IMG/VR virus record: IMGVR_UViG_3300043607_000020
Location: 1-20,895 of that record
Reading direction: 5' to 3' (one strand)
Source of the DNA: a virus
DNA length: 20,895 bases
A program made the position numbers and the translations under genes. Shown piece by piece: positions 14,137 to 19,977 of the stretch (the first letter of the stretch is position 1; the number at the start of each line of letters is the position of its first letter). The notes beneath the pieces were generated by a model, which was given only the letters and a program-made list of their open reading frames with translations, had not been told where the DNA came from and did not search any database.

Positions 14137-14640
14137 TCACTGCGGTCTCATCCTGGGTAGGTAGTCGGCATGAATACGCTCGCCCTCGTGCTGCTCGTCC
14201 TCGCGGCGGTTCTCTTCGGGCTGGCCGTGGCCGCCTTCACTGTCGGATTCCGCGACCGCCTGATCGCTGGCGGACTGCTCGCCTTCACCCTGGCCCAGAT
14301 CGCGCCACACCTCGGCTAGGTGCGGCAGGTCCAGCGCGGCCCACAACGCCCGCAGCGCCACGAGCTGGCCCTGGTAGCCAGCGCGGCGCGCGCTGCCTTC
14401 ACAGCCGTGCCCATCGTCGGTGATCAGGGCGTGCATCGCGGCCGCGGCGAGCGTCTCGATGTCGAGCGCGACCGTGCTGGCCAGGTACCGACCGGGGTAT
14501 GTGCGCATGCTGGTCACCTCCATTAGGTCGCCAAGTCCGTCGTCGATGCACGTGCAGGGCCATTGATCACAGTTCTCGCACCATGGGCCCGAGAACGACT
14601 CGTAACAGCCGCTACAGCGCACGCTGCTGGTCACCTCCAT
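14137..14640 (-). CDS. Zinc-ribbon-like protein with a second in-frame start
   Basis: The full frame codes 167 residues. The N-terminus has CSGC (9-12), CENC (21-24) and CTC (29-31), a CxxC-x8-CxxC arrangement that fits a zinc ribbon. Residues 45-115 form a helical domain (MRTYPGRYLASTVALDIETL onward). The last 50 residues are an acidic, Gln/Glu-rich tail. Two starts are possible: ATG at 14640 or GTG at 14622, and an internal ATG at 14508 with an ideally spaced GGAGGT. A 16-base repeat carries both ribosome sites. The internal start would give a 123-aa protein lacking the zinc ribbon. The tail region is antisense to a plausible membrane peptide on the plus strand. Function is unknown. Confidence 0.65.
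   Translation of the reverse strand: MEVTSSVRCSGCYESFSGPWCENCDQWPCTCIDDGLGDLMEVTSMRTYPGRYLASTVALDIETLAAAAMHALITDDGHGCEGSARRAGYQGQLVALRALWAALDLPHLAEVWRDLGQGEGEQSASDQAVAESDSEGGHGQPEENRREDEQHEGERIHADYLPRMRPQ
14170..14319 (+). CDS. Possible small membrane protein, antisense to the neighbouring gene
   Basis: This is the only plus-strand reading frame in the window that looks like a protein. It codes 49 residues: MNTLALVLLVLAAVLFGLAV begins a continuous hydrophobic helix, then FRDRLIAGG and a second hydrophobic stretch LLAFTLAQIAPHLG. The pattern of a helix, a short charged turn and a second helix resembles small hydrophobic proteins often seen in actinobacteriophages. It lies wholly opposite the acidic tail of the 167-aa frame, so a chance mirror of that Gln/Glu-rich segment is possible: Glu and Gln codons read backwards as Leu and Phe. 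A weak AGG lies upstream of the ATG; no clear promoter was seen. If real it would sit in the host membrane. Confidence 0.45.
   Translation: MNTLALVLLVLAAVLFGLAVAAFTVGFRDRLIAGGLLAFTLAQIAPHLG
14508..14523 (-). repeat. Direct repeat copy 2 (16 bp) leading into an internal ATG
   Basis: It is identical to copy 1. Here GGAGGT lies 7 bases before the ATG at 14508, an excellent ribosome site in the middle of the 167-codon frame. The repeat suggests duplication of a gene-start element around the zinc-ribbon segment. Confidence 0.8.
14625..14640 (-). repeat. Direct repeat copy 1 (16 bp) carrying a ribosome site
   Basis: ATGGAGGTGACCAGCA on the minus strand is identical to copy 2 at 14508-14523, exactly 117 bases (39 codons) away and in the same frame. 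It contains the end and stop of the DUF1360 gene and GGAGGT. Confidence 0.8.
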
Positions 14641-15038
14641 GAGTCGATCTCGTGCTGGCGGATCTTGTAGCGCTGCTCGTGCTCCGACTCGACCTGGCTA
14701 CCCAGCCCGGTCACGAGCGAACCGGCCGCGACGACCAGCCACGGGAACGGCACATCGAGGCGCAGACCCTTCCCCTCGGCCAGAACGACGAGCACCGCGC
14801 CGACCCAGACCGACATGCACCATGGGCAGGTCCAGAGATAGGCCAGCGAGTACGTGAGCCAGCGGATCCACCGCGGTCCGATGCCGCCGACGAGGTTTCC
14901 CTGCTCGTCACCGACCCCGAATGTGCTGACGAACCACTCACGGATCGCCTTGACCGGCGGAAACTCGTCGATGATGAGCAGCCTCGTCACGCGCCAGATC
15001 GCCACGATCAGCCCGAGCGCCAGCACGATCCGCCACAT
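14631..15038 (-). CDS. DUF1360-type small membrane protein
   Basis: The 135-aa protein has an N-terminal membrane helix (about 2-20, WRIVLALGLIVAIWRVTRLL), a soluble loop, then two further hydrophobic segments (about 60-85 and 96-115). The hallmark TCPWCMSVWVG at 70-80 is the CPWC-type motif of the DUF1360 family, which is frequent in actinobacteriophages and Gram-positive bacteria. The CxxC could bind metal or be redox active; no biochemical role is established that I know of. It probably sits in the host inner membrane. Its stop codon lies inside the ribosome-site-like sequence TGGAGGTGACC that serves the next gene. The family call is firm, the role unknown. Confidence 0.85.
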   Translation of the reverse strand: MWRIVLALGLIVAIWRVTRLLIIDEFPPVKAIREWFVSTFGVGDEQGNLVGGIGPRWIRWLTYSLAYLWTCPWCMSVWVGAVLVVLAEGKGLRLDVPFPWLVVAAGSLVTGLGSQVESEHEQRYKIRQHEIDSWR

Positions 15039-15280
15039 CAGCGACCGCCGCGATGCTTGCGCAGCCGGGAAGGCTGACGAGCCAGGCCGCCCGTGACATA
15101 ACGCCCACTGCCGCGCATGCGGCGCAGCTGACCCCAGCGGCCCGGCTCGTCGTGGGCGAAACCGGTATCGCGCGGCCCAGCGTAGTCGTGCCCGCGGTCA
15201 CGCCCCGAGTGGATCGTCGGCTGCGGGGCGCCGCCGCCCTTGCGCGGTGCGCGTGCGTTTCGAACCTTGACCTTGGCCAT
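15038..15280 (-). CDS. Small basic protein (80 aa)
   Basis: The ATG at 15280 has a Shine-Dalgarno-like purine run, GAAGGAGAGAG, upstream, supporting it although it lies inside the preceding frame. The protein opens MAKVKVRNARAPRKGGG and stays rich in Arg, Gly and His throughout, with no hydrophobic core, as in a disordered nucleic-acid-binding peptide. Its TGA shares one base with the ATG of the DUF1360 gene (TGATG), so the two are coupled. I do not recognise it. Composition alone would not prove it, but the ribosome site and the coupling do support it. Confidence 0.55.
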   Translation of the reverse strand: MAKVKVRNARAPRKGGGAPQPTIHSGRDRGHDYAGPRDTGFAHDEPGRWGQLRRMRGSGRYVTGGLARQPSRLRKHRGGR

Positions 15281-15572
15281 AGGGCACTCTCTCCTTCACG
15301 CCGGCCGCGATCTTCTCGATGCCTGGCACCTGAACCATCATGATCACGCGGTCATCGTTGTACTCGGCCCGGTGCGCCAGCTGGACAGTGCGCGGCGCGA
15401 CGAGGCAGCGCAGAATGTCGATCGCCCAGTTGTCCATGCGCCGCGTGGTTCCCATGGCCTCGCTGATGACGACCTGCCCACCCGGCATGGTGACCCGGCG
15501 CTGATCCCACTTGATCAGGGGCAGCATCGAGTAGGGCTGCACCATCACGAGCTGCGGCGGCCACCTATGCAT
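15198..15572 (-). CDS. Unrecognised 124-aa protein with a basic tail
   Basis: It begins MHRWPPQLVMVQPYSMLPLI and has a folded-looking first 90 residues with strands (GGQVVISEAMG, RVIMMVQVPGIE) and one Cys (ILRCLVAPRTV). The final 35 residues are rich in Arg, Gly and Gln and overlap the next gene in another frame for 83 bases. That long overlap is unusual here. Either the tail is a real disordered extension, or the true protein is shorter than the frame in a related sequence. The overlap with the upstream stop is 8 bases. Function is unknown. Confidence 0.6.
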   Translation of the reverse strand: MHRWPPQLVMVQPYSMLPLIKWDQRRVTMPGGQVVISEAMGTTRRMDNWAIDILRCLVAPRTVQLAHRAEYNDDRVIMMVQVPGIEKIAAGVKERVPYGQGQGSKRTRTAQGRRRPAADDPLGA

Positions 15573-16032
15573 CGGGGCGCAACTCCCAGGTGAGGCCCTC
15601 GGTGTCGTCCTGGATGCGCCAGTGATCGGGGTAGGCGACGATCGTCACGCCGCGGATATGGCCGAGCAGGTCGATCTTGTCGACCTGCGCCATAGATCGA
15701 GCGTCGATGATCTTGCGAACCACGCCGGGCGGGACTGTTATCTGACCGGCTGACTCGTGCTGCGCGGTCGCCACTGGCTGCCAGAAGCGCGACGCGACCC
15801 AGTGCTCGGCGGCCTCGCGCGTCTCGATGTTCTGCGCGAGGGTCGGGCGCGGGTCGCCGCACGACGCGCCGGCCATCTCAGCCTCGACGTAGAACGTGAC
15901 CGCGCCGTCGGGCTCGTGGTCGAGGCGCTTGATCTCCTGGAAGCGGTGCCCGATGCGGATGCGACGCACGTGCGCCAGGTTGATCGCCTCGCCGCTCAGG
16001 TCGAGGATCCAGCCCGGCTCGCCCGCGTTCAT
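15565..16032 (-). CDS. Unrecognised 155-aa protein
   Basis: The ATG overlaps the upstream stop (ATGA). The sequence alternates beta strands and short helices (GWILDLSGEAINLAHVRRIR near the start, AVTFYVEAEM in the middle, GHIRGVTIVAYPDHWRIQDD near the end) and ends acidic. The opening strand, with its INL step, resembles small phage proteins that measure or bind a ligand, but no catalytic motif is visible. It is soluble with one Cys. The stop overlaps the next gene by 8 bases. Function is unknown. Confidence 0.75.
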   Translation of the reverse strand: MNAGEPGWILDLSGEAINLAHVRRIRIGHRFQEIKRLDHEPDGAVTFYVEAEMAGASCGDPRPTLAQNIETREAAEHWVASRFWQPVATAQHESAGQITVPPGVVRKIIDARSMAQVDKIDLLGHIRGVTIVAYPDHWRIQDDTEGLTWELRPDA

Positions 16033-16250
16033 TCGCCCAACCCCCTGCCGGCCTCGACGCGAAGCACGTCGATAGCGTCCGATCGCCCCGCATCATCGTC
16101 GCTGCGGCATGCCTCGCGAATCTCGTCCTGGCCGAGCCACTCTTGCACCGCGCCGACAGTCCCGGCCACGGCGATCAGGTCGTCAGCGCGGTAACCCTCA
16201 ATCACTGACTTACGGGCCTGCTCGGCGATCAGGTCGAGCAGGCGCTTCAT
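16029..16250 (-). CDS. Small helical acidic protein (73 aa)
   Basis: The start ATG at 16250 is chosen because it overlaps the preceding stop (ATGA); the frame extends 18 codons further upstream only into a low-complexity stretch inside the previous gene. The protein, starting MKRLLDLIAEQARKSVIEGY, is predicted to be mostly amphipathic helix with one Cys and an acidic middle (SDDDAGRSDAIDVLRVE). Its own stop overlaps the next ATG by 4 bases. It has no family I recognise; small helical proteins of this kind in phage accessory blocks are often regulators or host-takeover factors, which is only a general expectation. Confidence 0.7.
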   Translation of the reverse strand: MKRLLDLIAEQARKSVIEGYRADDLIAVAGTVGAVQEWLGQDEIREACRSDDDAGRSDAIDVLRVEAGRGLGE

Positions 16251-16495
16251 CGCAGCACCGCCAGCACGTGACCCTCTTTGTGCCGGATCCGCCGCTCCTG
16301 ACAAGACGTCAGGAACTCGCGGCCAGCGAGGTAGTTCTCGGTGCGCTGCGAGGTATCGAGCGGATGAGTCACCACGGCATAGTCGGCCACGCCGCCCGTA
16401 CGGTGGCCGCGGTCGCGGGCGCGCTGCGCCTTGCCGGCCCGGCGCGCCGTCATGCGCTTCTCGCGCTGCGCCCTGTCACTCCGGTTCACTGGCAT
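16247..16495 (-). CDS. Small very basic protein (82 aa)
   Basis: The first 33 residues are almost all Arg, Lys, Ala and Gln (NRSDRAQREKRMTARRAGKA), followed by a small domain with a single Cys (LTSCQERRIRHKEGHVLAVLR). The charge suggests binding to DNA or RNA. It overlaps the upstream gene by 20 bases and its TGA overlaps the next ATG as ATGA, so it fits the operon. The family is unknown. The basic composition is also what a chance frame in GC-rich DNA gives, so support rests on the tight coupling at both ends. Confidence 0.6.
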   Translation of the reverse strand: MPVNRSDRAQREKRMTARRAGKAQRARDRGHRTGGVADYAVVTHPLDTSQRTENYLAGREFLTSCQERRIRHKEGHVLAVLR

Positions 16496-17213
16496 AGCTC
16501 CAATCCAGATCGGCCTGCTCGAAGTCCTTGCGGACGTTGCGCCTGATGCTCGGTTTCATGAGGCGCGCGATCGTGCGCCGGACCGCAGCGGTAAGGCGCT
16601 GACCGCGCGACATGCGATCGCCGTACGCAGCCACGGCGGCGCGGTCGACTGCCCGCGTGAACGCCATGAAGAACTGCGCCGCACTAGCCGGGTCGGCCAC
16701 GTCGGGCAGGTGCAGCACCGAGATCGGGTCGATCAGCTTCGCCCAGTCCAGGCGCGGCGAGGTCACGACGTGCGCGCTATACAGGATGCGACGAGCCCGG
16801 CCCAGACGCGCCGGATCCTCCCAGCGGTCGCGCACAGCCTCGTCGATCGCCGAATCACGCGTCTCGTCGTTGCGGCCCGGCTGGATGGCCAGATACGCAG
16901 GCCGAGCCGCACCCAACGGGAAATGCACATCCACGATGGTCATAAACTCGAGGCGCTGAAACTCGTCCCAGACGTCGAGCCGGTCGACGAGCTCGTCGAG
17001 GTCAGCGAAGATAATGGCCGGGCCGCGCGCCGGAAACGAGAACTGCGGCTGCTCGTTGCGGTCGGGCTCGGGATAGGGCGACACGCTGAACGGGAAACCG
17101 TCGCCGCCCTCGGCCTGCTCGACGATGTAGTCGAACACATGCTGACCGCGCAGTTTGCACCCCAGCTGGCCAGCGTCGCTGGCGTGATTGAAGAGGCGAT
17201 AGACCTTTAGCAT
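16476..17213 (-). CDS. Unrecognised 245-aa protein, first gene after P2
   Basis: The ATG at 17213 has no clear ribosome site (only GGCGGC) and sits 7 bases after a strong -10, which points to leaderless translation, common in Actinobacteria. The sequence is soluble and mixed alpha/beta: a hydrophobic strand ARGPAIIFADLDELVDRLD near residues 62-80, another strand FMTIVDVHFPLG near 90-101, and a strongly basic helical C-terminus (MSRGQRLTAAVRRTIARLMK onward). There is no Cys cluster or membrane segment. I do not recognise the family. It overlaps the next gene by 20 bases. A nucleic-acid-binding C-terminus is plausible from the charge only. Confidence 0.75.
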   Translation of the reverse strand: MLKVYRLFNHASDAGQLGCKLRGQHVFDYIVEQAEGGDGFPFSVSPYPEPDRNEQPQFSFPARGPAIIFADLDELVDRLDVWDEFQRLEFMTIVDVHFPLGAARPAYLAIQPGRNDETRDSAIDEAVRDRWEDPARLGRARRILYSAHVVTSPRLDWAKLIDPISVLHLPDVADPASAAQFFMAFTRAVDRAAVAAYGDRMSRGQRLTAAVRRTIARLMKPSIRRNVRKDFEQADLDWSYASEPE

Positions 17214-17220
17214 GCCGCCG

Positions 17221-17249
17221 ACGCTAGCCGTTTCCTAGTGACGCGTCAA
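17221..17249 (-). promoter_or_regulatory. Candidate promoter P2 giving a leaderless transcript
   Basis: On the minus strand TTGACG (17249-17244), a 17-base spacer and TAGCGT (17226-17221) form a near-ideal promoter in the gap after the large terminase. The -10 ends 7 bases before the ATG at 17213, so transcription would start at or next to the start codon. It shares the 15-base block TTGACGCGTCACTAG with P1. Confidence 0.65.
17239..17248. promoter_or_regulatory. Palindrome TGACGCGTCA overlapping the -35 of P2
   Basis: It is the same perfect 10-bp inverted repeat, in the same position relative to the -35, as at P1. A shared DNA-binding regulator is the simplest reading, but the repeat could also just reflect duplicated promoters. 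Confidence 0.4.
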
Positions 17250-17252
17250 GTG

Positions 17253-18773
17253 CTAGCGCCCACCACCGAACATGCCGCCGAATAGGTCCGTCTCGGACAG
17301 CGTGACCGCGCCGGCAACCGAGCCGTCCCCGCTGCTCGGCACGGGCAGCAGTTCCAGTGCGAGGTACACCGACGCGTCGATGCGGCCCGGCGACTCGGTC
17401 GTGCCCGGCGTGTAGGTCGCCCATTCGCTCTCGAGGTCGGGCAGGTAGGCCGCGGTCACGATGCGATTCTCCACCCACTGCTGCGCGACCGGCTCGGCCC
17501 GCAGCATCTTCCCGCGCTTGGCCGTGACCTCGATGATGCGCGGCACCATGGCGCCGAAGCGGTCGGGCTGCTCGCGCCGCAGCGCATCCCACGACGTGCG
17601 GAGCATCAGCTTGACCATGTCGCCGCCGTAGTTCTTCTCCGCCACGAAGAAATCGGCCCCGGTGTCGGCGGCCAGCTCGCACGCCGCCCGGCCCCAAGCA
17701 TCCGAGCTCATCACGCCGGACGCGTCGTGCGTGAAGTGGCAGCGCCCGTCCTCGCCGAGGTAGCCGGCCACCACGCCGGCCGTGTCCCGGCCACCCCCGC
17801 TGGGGTCGACGGCCACGCCGATGCGCTGGGGCGTCGAGCACTGCTGCACCTCATGACAGCGACGCTCACGCAGCAACGCCCAGGACAGCAGGGCGCCCTC
17901 GGGGGCGCGCGGGTCGCACTGATACAGGGCACGCCAGTCGCGCACGGTCTGGGCCGAGCGGATGCGCTCCCAGTACCGCACGAGCCGCTCTATGGCGCCG
18001 TCGGGGATCTTCGGGTGGGGCAGCGGTTCGCCGGGCGAGCGCCCCAGCGGGTCGGTCTTCGGATCCTCGCAGATGGCCGGCATGATGACCACGCGCCAGC
18101 GTCCGCCGTCGGCCCGGTCGCCCTCCTGCTGCACCACGCGGGCCCGCAGGTCGTCAACGTGCCAGGGCGTCTGCACGATCATGACCTTCGTGCCGGGCTG
18201 CTGGCGAGACAGGATGTCGGCCGAGTACCAGTTGAAGATCGCGTCTCGGCGGGCCTGGCTCTCAGCCTCGGCCCGCGACTTGGTCGGGTCATCGACGATG
18301 ACCAGGTCGGCCGAGAATCCCGTGATCGACGAGCCGACACCGACCGAGCGCACGCCCCCGCCCGTGGTCAGGTTCCAGTGCTTGACGGCGGCCGCGCCGC
18401 GCTCGAGCACCAGCCCGTAGGCCATGCCGTACGTCTCGACGAGTTTCTTAATGGCCCGCCCGAGGGGGACCGCCCGGTCATCGCCGTAGGACCCGACCAC
18501 GATGCGCGCGGTCGGGTTGCGGCAGAGCCACCAAAACGCGCCCCACTCGGTGGCGGTCGTGCTCTTGCCGGTCTGCGGTGCCGTGTTCAGTAGCAGCCGA
18601 TCGAAGTCCCCCCGCTCGAGCGCGTCGAGCTCGTCGCCGATGACGCGCAGGTGCGCGCGCACCTGGTAGCGCGAGTCCAGGTGCGAGGCCAGGGTGACCG
18701 GGGTGCGCAGTTCGGGCCGCTCGACGACGTGGTCGGGATCGATGATCGCCGCAGCGTCGGCGAAGATGCCCAC
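17253..18773 (-). CDS. Terminase large subunit (ATPase and nuclease)
   Basis: This is the packaging motor. With the GTG start at 18773 the protein has 506 residues. The N-terminal ATPase has Walker A APQTGKST (about 65-72), Walker B LVIVDD (157-162) and the coupling motif QTPWH (about 201-205). The C-terminal nuclease has an RNase H-like acidic triad: D323 in GVAVDPSGGG, E379 in FVAEKN and D466 in GRIDASVY. Length and order are normal for a phage TerL. The frame is open 39 codons further upstream, but that part overlaps the 81-aa gene and reads as low-complexity Arg/Ser. It acts at the portal vertex, pumping DNA and cutting it into genome lengths. It is followed by a 39-base gap holding a new promoter. 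Confidence 0.95.
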   Translation of the reverse strand: MGIFADAAAIIDPDHVVERPELRTPVTLASHLDSRYQVRAHLRVIGDELDALERGDFDRLLLNTAPQTGKSTTATEWGAFWWLCRNPTARIVVGSYGDDRAVPLGRAIKKLVETYGMAYGLVLERGAAAVKHWNLTTGGGVRSVGVGSSITGFSADLVIVDDPTKSRAEAESQARRDAIFNWYSADILSRQQPGTKVMIVQTPWHVDDLRARVVQQEGDRADGGRWRVVIMPAICEDPKTDPLGRSPGEPLPHPKIPDGAIERLVRYWERIRSAQTVRDWRALYQCDPRAPEGALLSWALLRERRCHEVQQCSTPQRIGVAVDPSGGGRDTAGVVAGYLGEDGRCHFTHDASGVMSSDAWGRAACELAADTGADFFVAEKNYGGDMVKLMLRTSWDALRREQPDRFGAMVPRIIEVTAKRGKMLRAEPVAQQWVENRIVTAAYLPDLESEWATYTPGTTESPGRIDASVYLALELLPVPSSGDGSVAGAVTLSETDLFGGMFGGGR

Positions 18774-18777
18774 GGGG

Positions 18778-19023
18778 CTACGTGCCCGACCCCGGTAGCG
18801 AGGCGAGCCAGAAGACCTCTCGACCGCGGCGCGTGGCGCTGCGCAGCTCGTAGCCGGCCGCGTTGACGAAATGCCCGCACGCCAGGTCATAGCCGATGAT
18901 CGAAGCCGGCAGGTTGACCCGGCCGCACAGGGTCTCCACGTTCTCGACCGCGGCCACCTGACGCGCGGCCACGGTGCGCGTACCCGACCGGCAGAACGGG
19001 CAGTCGATGCTCGCCCCGATCAC
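18778..19023 (-). CDS. Small zinc-ribbon-like protein (81 aa)
   Basis: The GTG at 19023 overlaps the stop of the preceding gene as GTGA; the frame is open further upstream, but that would overlap the 70-aa gene heavily. The protein carries DCPFC near its N-terminus, a single Cys (TLCGR) and then YDLACGHFV, so CxxC plus CxH could hold one metal ion. It ends with a short basic stretch and FWLASLPGSGT. Its stop lies 4 bases before the large terminase start. I do not recognise the family. Its place between the terminase subunits suggests a packaging accessory or a small regulator. Confidence 0.65.
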   Translation of the reverse strand: MIGASIDCPFCRSGTRTVAARQVAAVENVETLCGRVNLPASIIGYDLACGHFVNAAGYELRSATRRGREVFWLASLPGSGT

Positions 19024-19232
19024 GAGGTCATCGCCGGGTCGTGTATTTCGCAGCCAGGCTTGTACAACTGGCCAGGCTGGAGATCGTGACAGATGCAGAG
19101 CGCGCCGATCTCCAGCGTCTGATCGGTGAACGACGGGCACGGGACCGCGGCACAGGGTTTGTTCCGTCCGGTCGCCAGATCCGTCATCTCGATCCATGCG
19201 CCTTCTGCGCGGCTCGGGGGCATCTCGGTCAC
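19020..19232 (-). CDS. Small Cys-rich protein (70 aa)
   Basis: It starts with GTG overlapping the small terminase stop and ends overlapping the next GTG, so it is one link of a tightly coupled string. There are five cysteines (CAAVPC, CICHD, GC) and two histidines in the last 45 residues, enough for a zinc-knuckle-like fold. There is no membrane segment or signal peptide. It is not a family I recognise. The double GTGA overlap and the Cys/His spacing support it as real. A structural or DNA-binding zinc protein acting with terminase is possible but unproven. Confidence 0.65.
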   Translation of the reverse strand: MTEMPPSRAEGAWIEMTDLATGRNKPCAAVPCPSFTDQTLEIGALCICHDLQPGQLYKPGCEIHDPAMTS

Positions 19233-19909
19233 GCGATCACCTCGCCGTCGATCATCGCAGCGTGGCGCTCGTCGAGGTCACGCAGCAGTCGCGACGCCGC
19301 GCGCTTCTGGTCATCGTTCAGTGCCAGCTCGGGCGAGAGCATCAGTTGCACGATCGCGGTCACCTGGCTCTGCTGGAACGTGAGTCGGCGCGCGTCGAGG
19401 TCCAGCTTGATCATTGCCTCACACAGCTTGGCGAAGCGGTCGCGCTCTTCGTTGAGCAGGCGTACCCAGATGTTGAGCGAGGCGCCGCTCTTCGTCTTGA
19501 GCTCGACCGGGGCCAGGTCGCCGTCGTCAGCGTCGACCGACGGGCGCGACTCCTCGCTGGTCAGCTCGCCGTACACCACCTCATCGGGCAGCAACTGGGC
19601 GCACATGGCCTCGTAGGAGTCGATCAGGCCGGCGCTTCGCTGCAGCTCCTCGGCCAGGCCGTTGACCGGGTCGATATCCGAGCGCGGCACGGCGAAGAGC
19701 GCGGCCACCCGGCGCGCCAGGTTGAGCCGGACGTGGCGCCCCTGCATGCGGGTCGCGCCGCCGTGGAACTTGCAGTGACCCTCACCCGAGTGATCGGTAC
19801 CCCAGCCCGACGGGCGCCGGCACGTCTGCCCCGGATACTCGGGTTGGCGCTTGCGGGCGCCGCAGAAGACTGGACCCCTCGGAATTCGGACAAGCGTCGT
19901 ATTCCTCAC
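19229..19909 (-). CDS. Terminase small subunit (probable)
   Basis: This 226-aa protein has a Cys/His cluster at its N-terminus (C16, C30, C46, H49), ending in GHCKFHGG. That pattern is typical of small terminase or terminase-associated zinc-finger proteins in actinobacteriophages. The rest is mainly helical, with a long segment (about 140-225) rich in Arg, Leu and Ala. The small subunit recognises the packaging site on phage DNA and hands it to the large subunit, encoded two small genes later. The GTG start at 19909 is chosen because a good ribosome site (GGGAGGA, 5 bases upstream) precedes it. The stop overlaps the next GTG (GTGA). The call rests on the Cys/His motif and gene order; the helix-turn-helix usual for this family was not clearly seen. 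Confidence 0.75.
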   Translation of the reverse strand: MRNTTLVRIPRGPVFCGARKRQPEYPGQTCRRPSGWGTDHSGEGHCKFHGGATRMQGRHVRLNLARRVAALFAVPRSDIDPVNGLAEELQRSAGLIDSYEAMCAQLLPDEVVYGELTSEESRPSVDADDGDLAPVELKTKSGASLNIWVRLLNEERDRFAKLCEAMIKLDLDARRLTFQQSQVTAIVQLMLSPELALNDDQKRAASRLLRDLDERHAAMIDGEVIA

Positions 19910-19977
19910 GAATCCTCCCTATCTGCCATGACCCTCGCACCGGCAGAATGGCCCGGCCACGCCGCCCGTTGTCCACG

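Noticed and set aside
18774-18890. Longer N-terminus for the large terminase (545 residues)
   Set aside because: The extra 39 codons overlap the 81-aa gene and read as Arg/Ser-rich low complexity; GTG 18773 fits the operon spacing.
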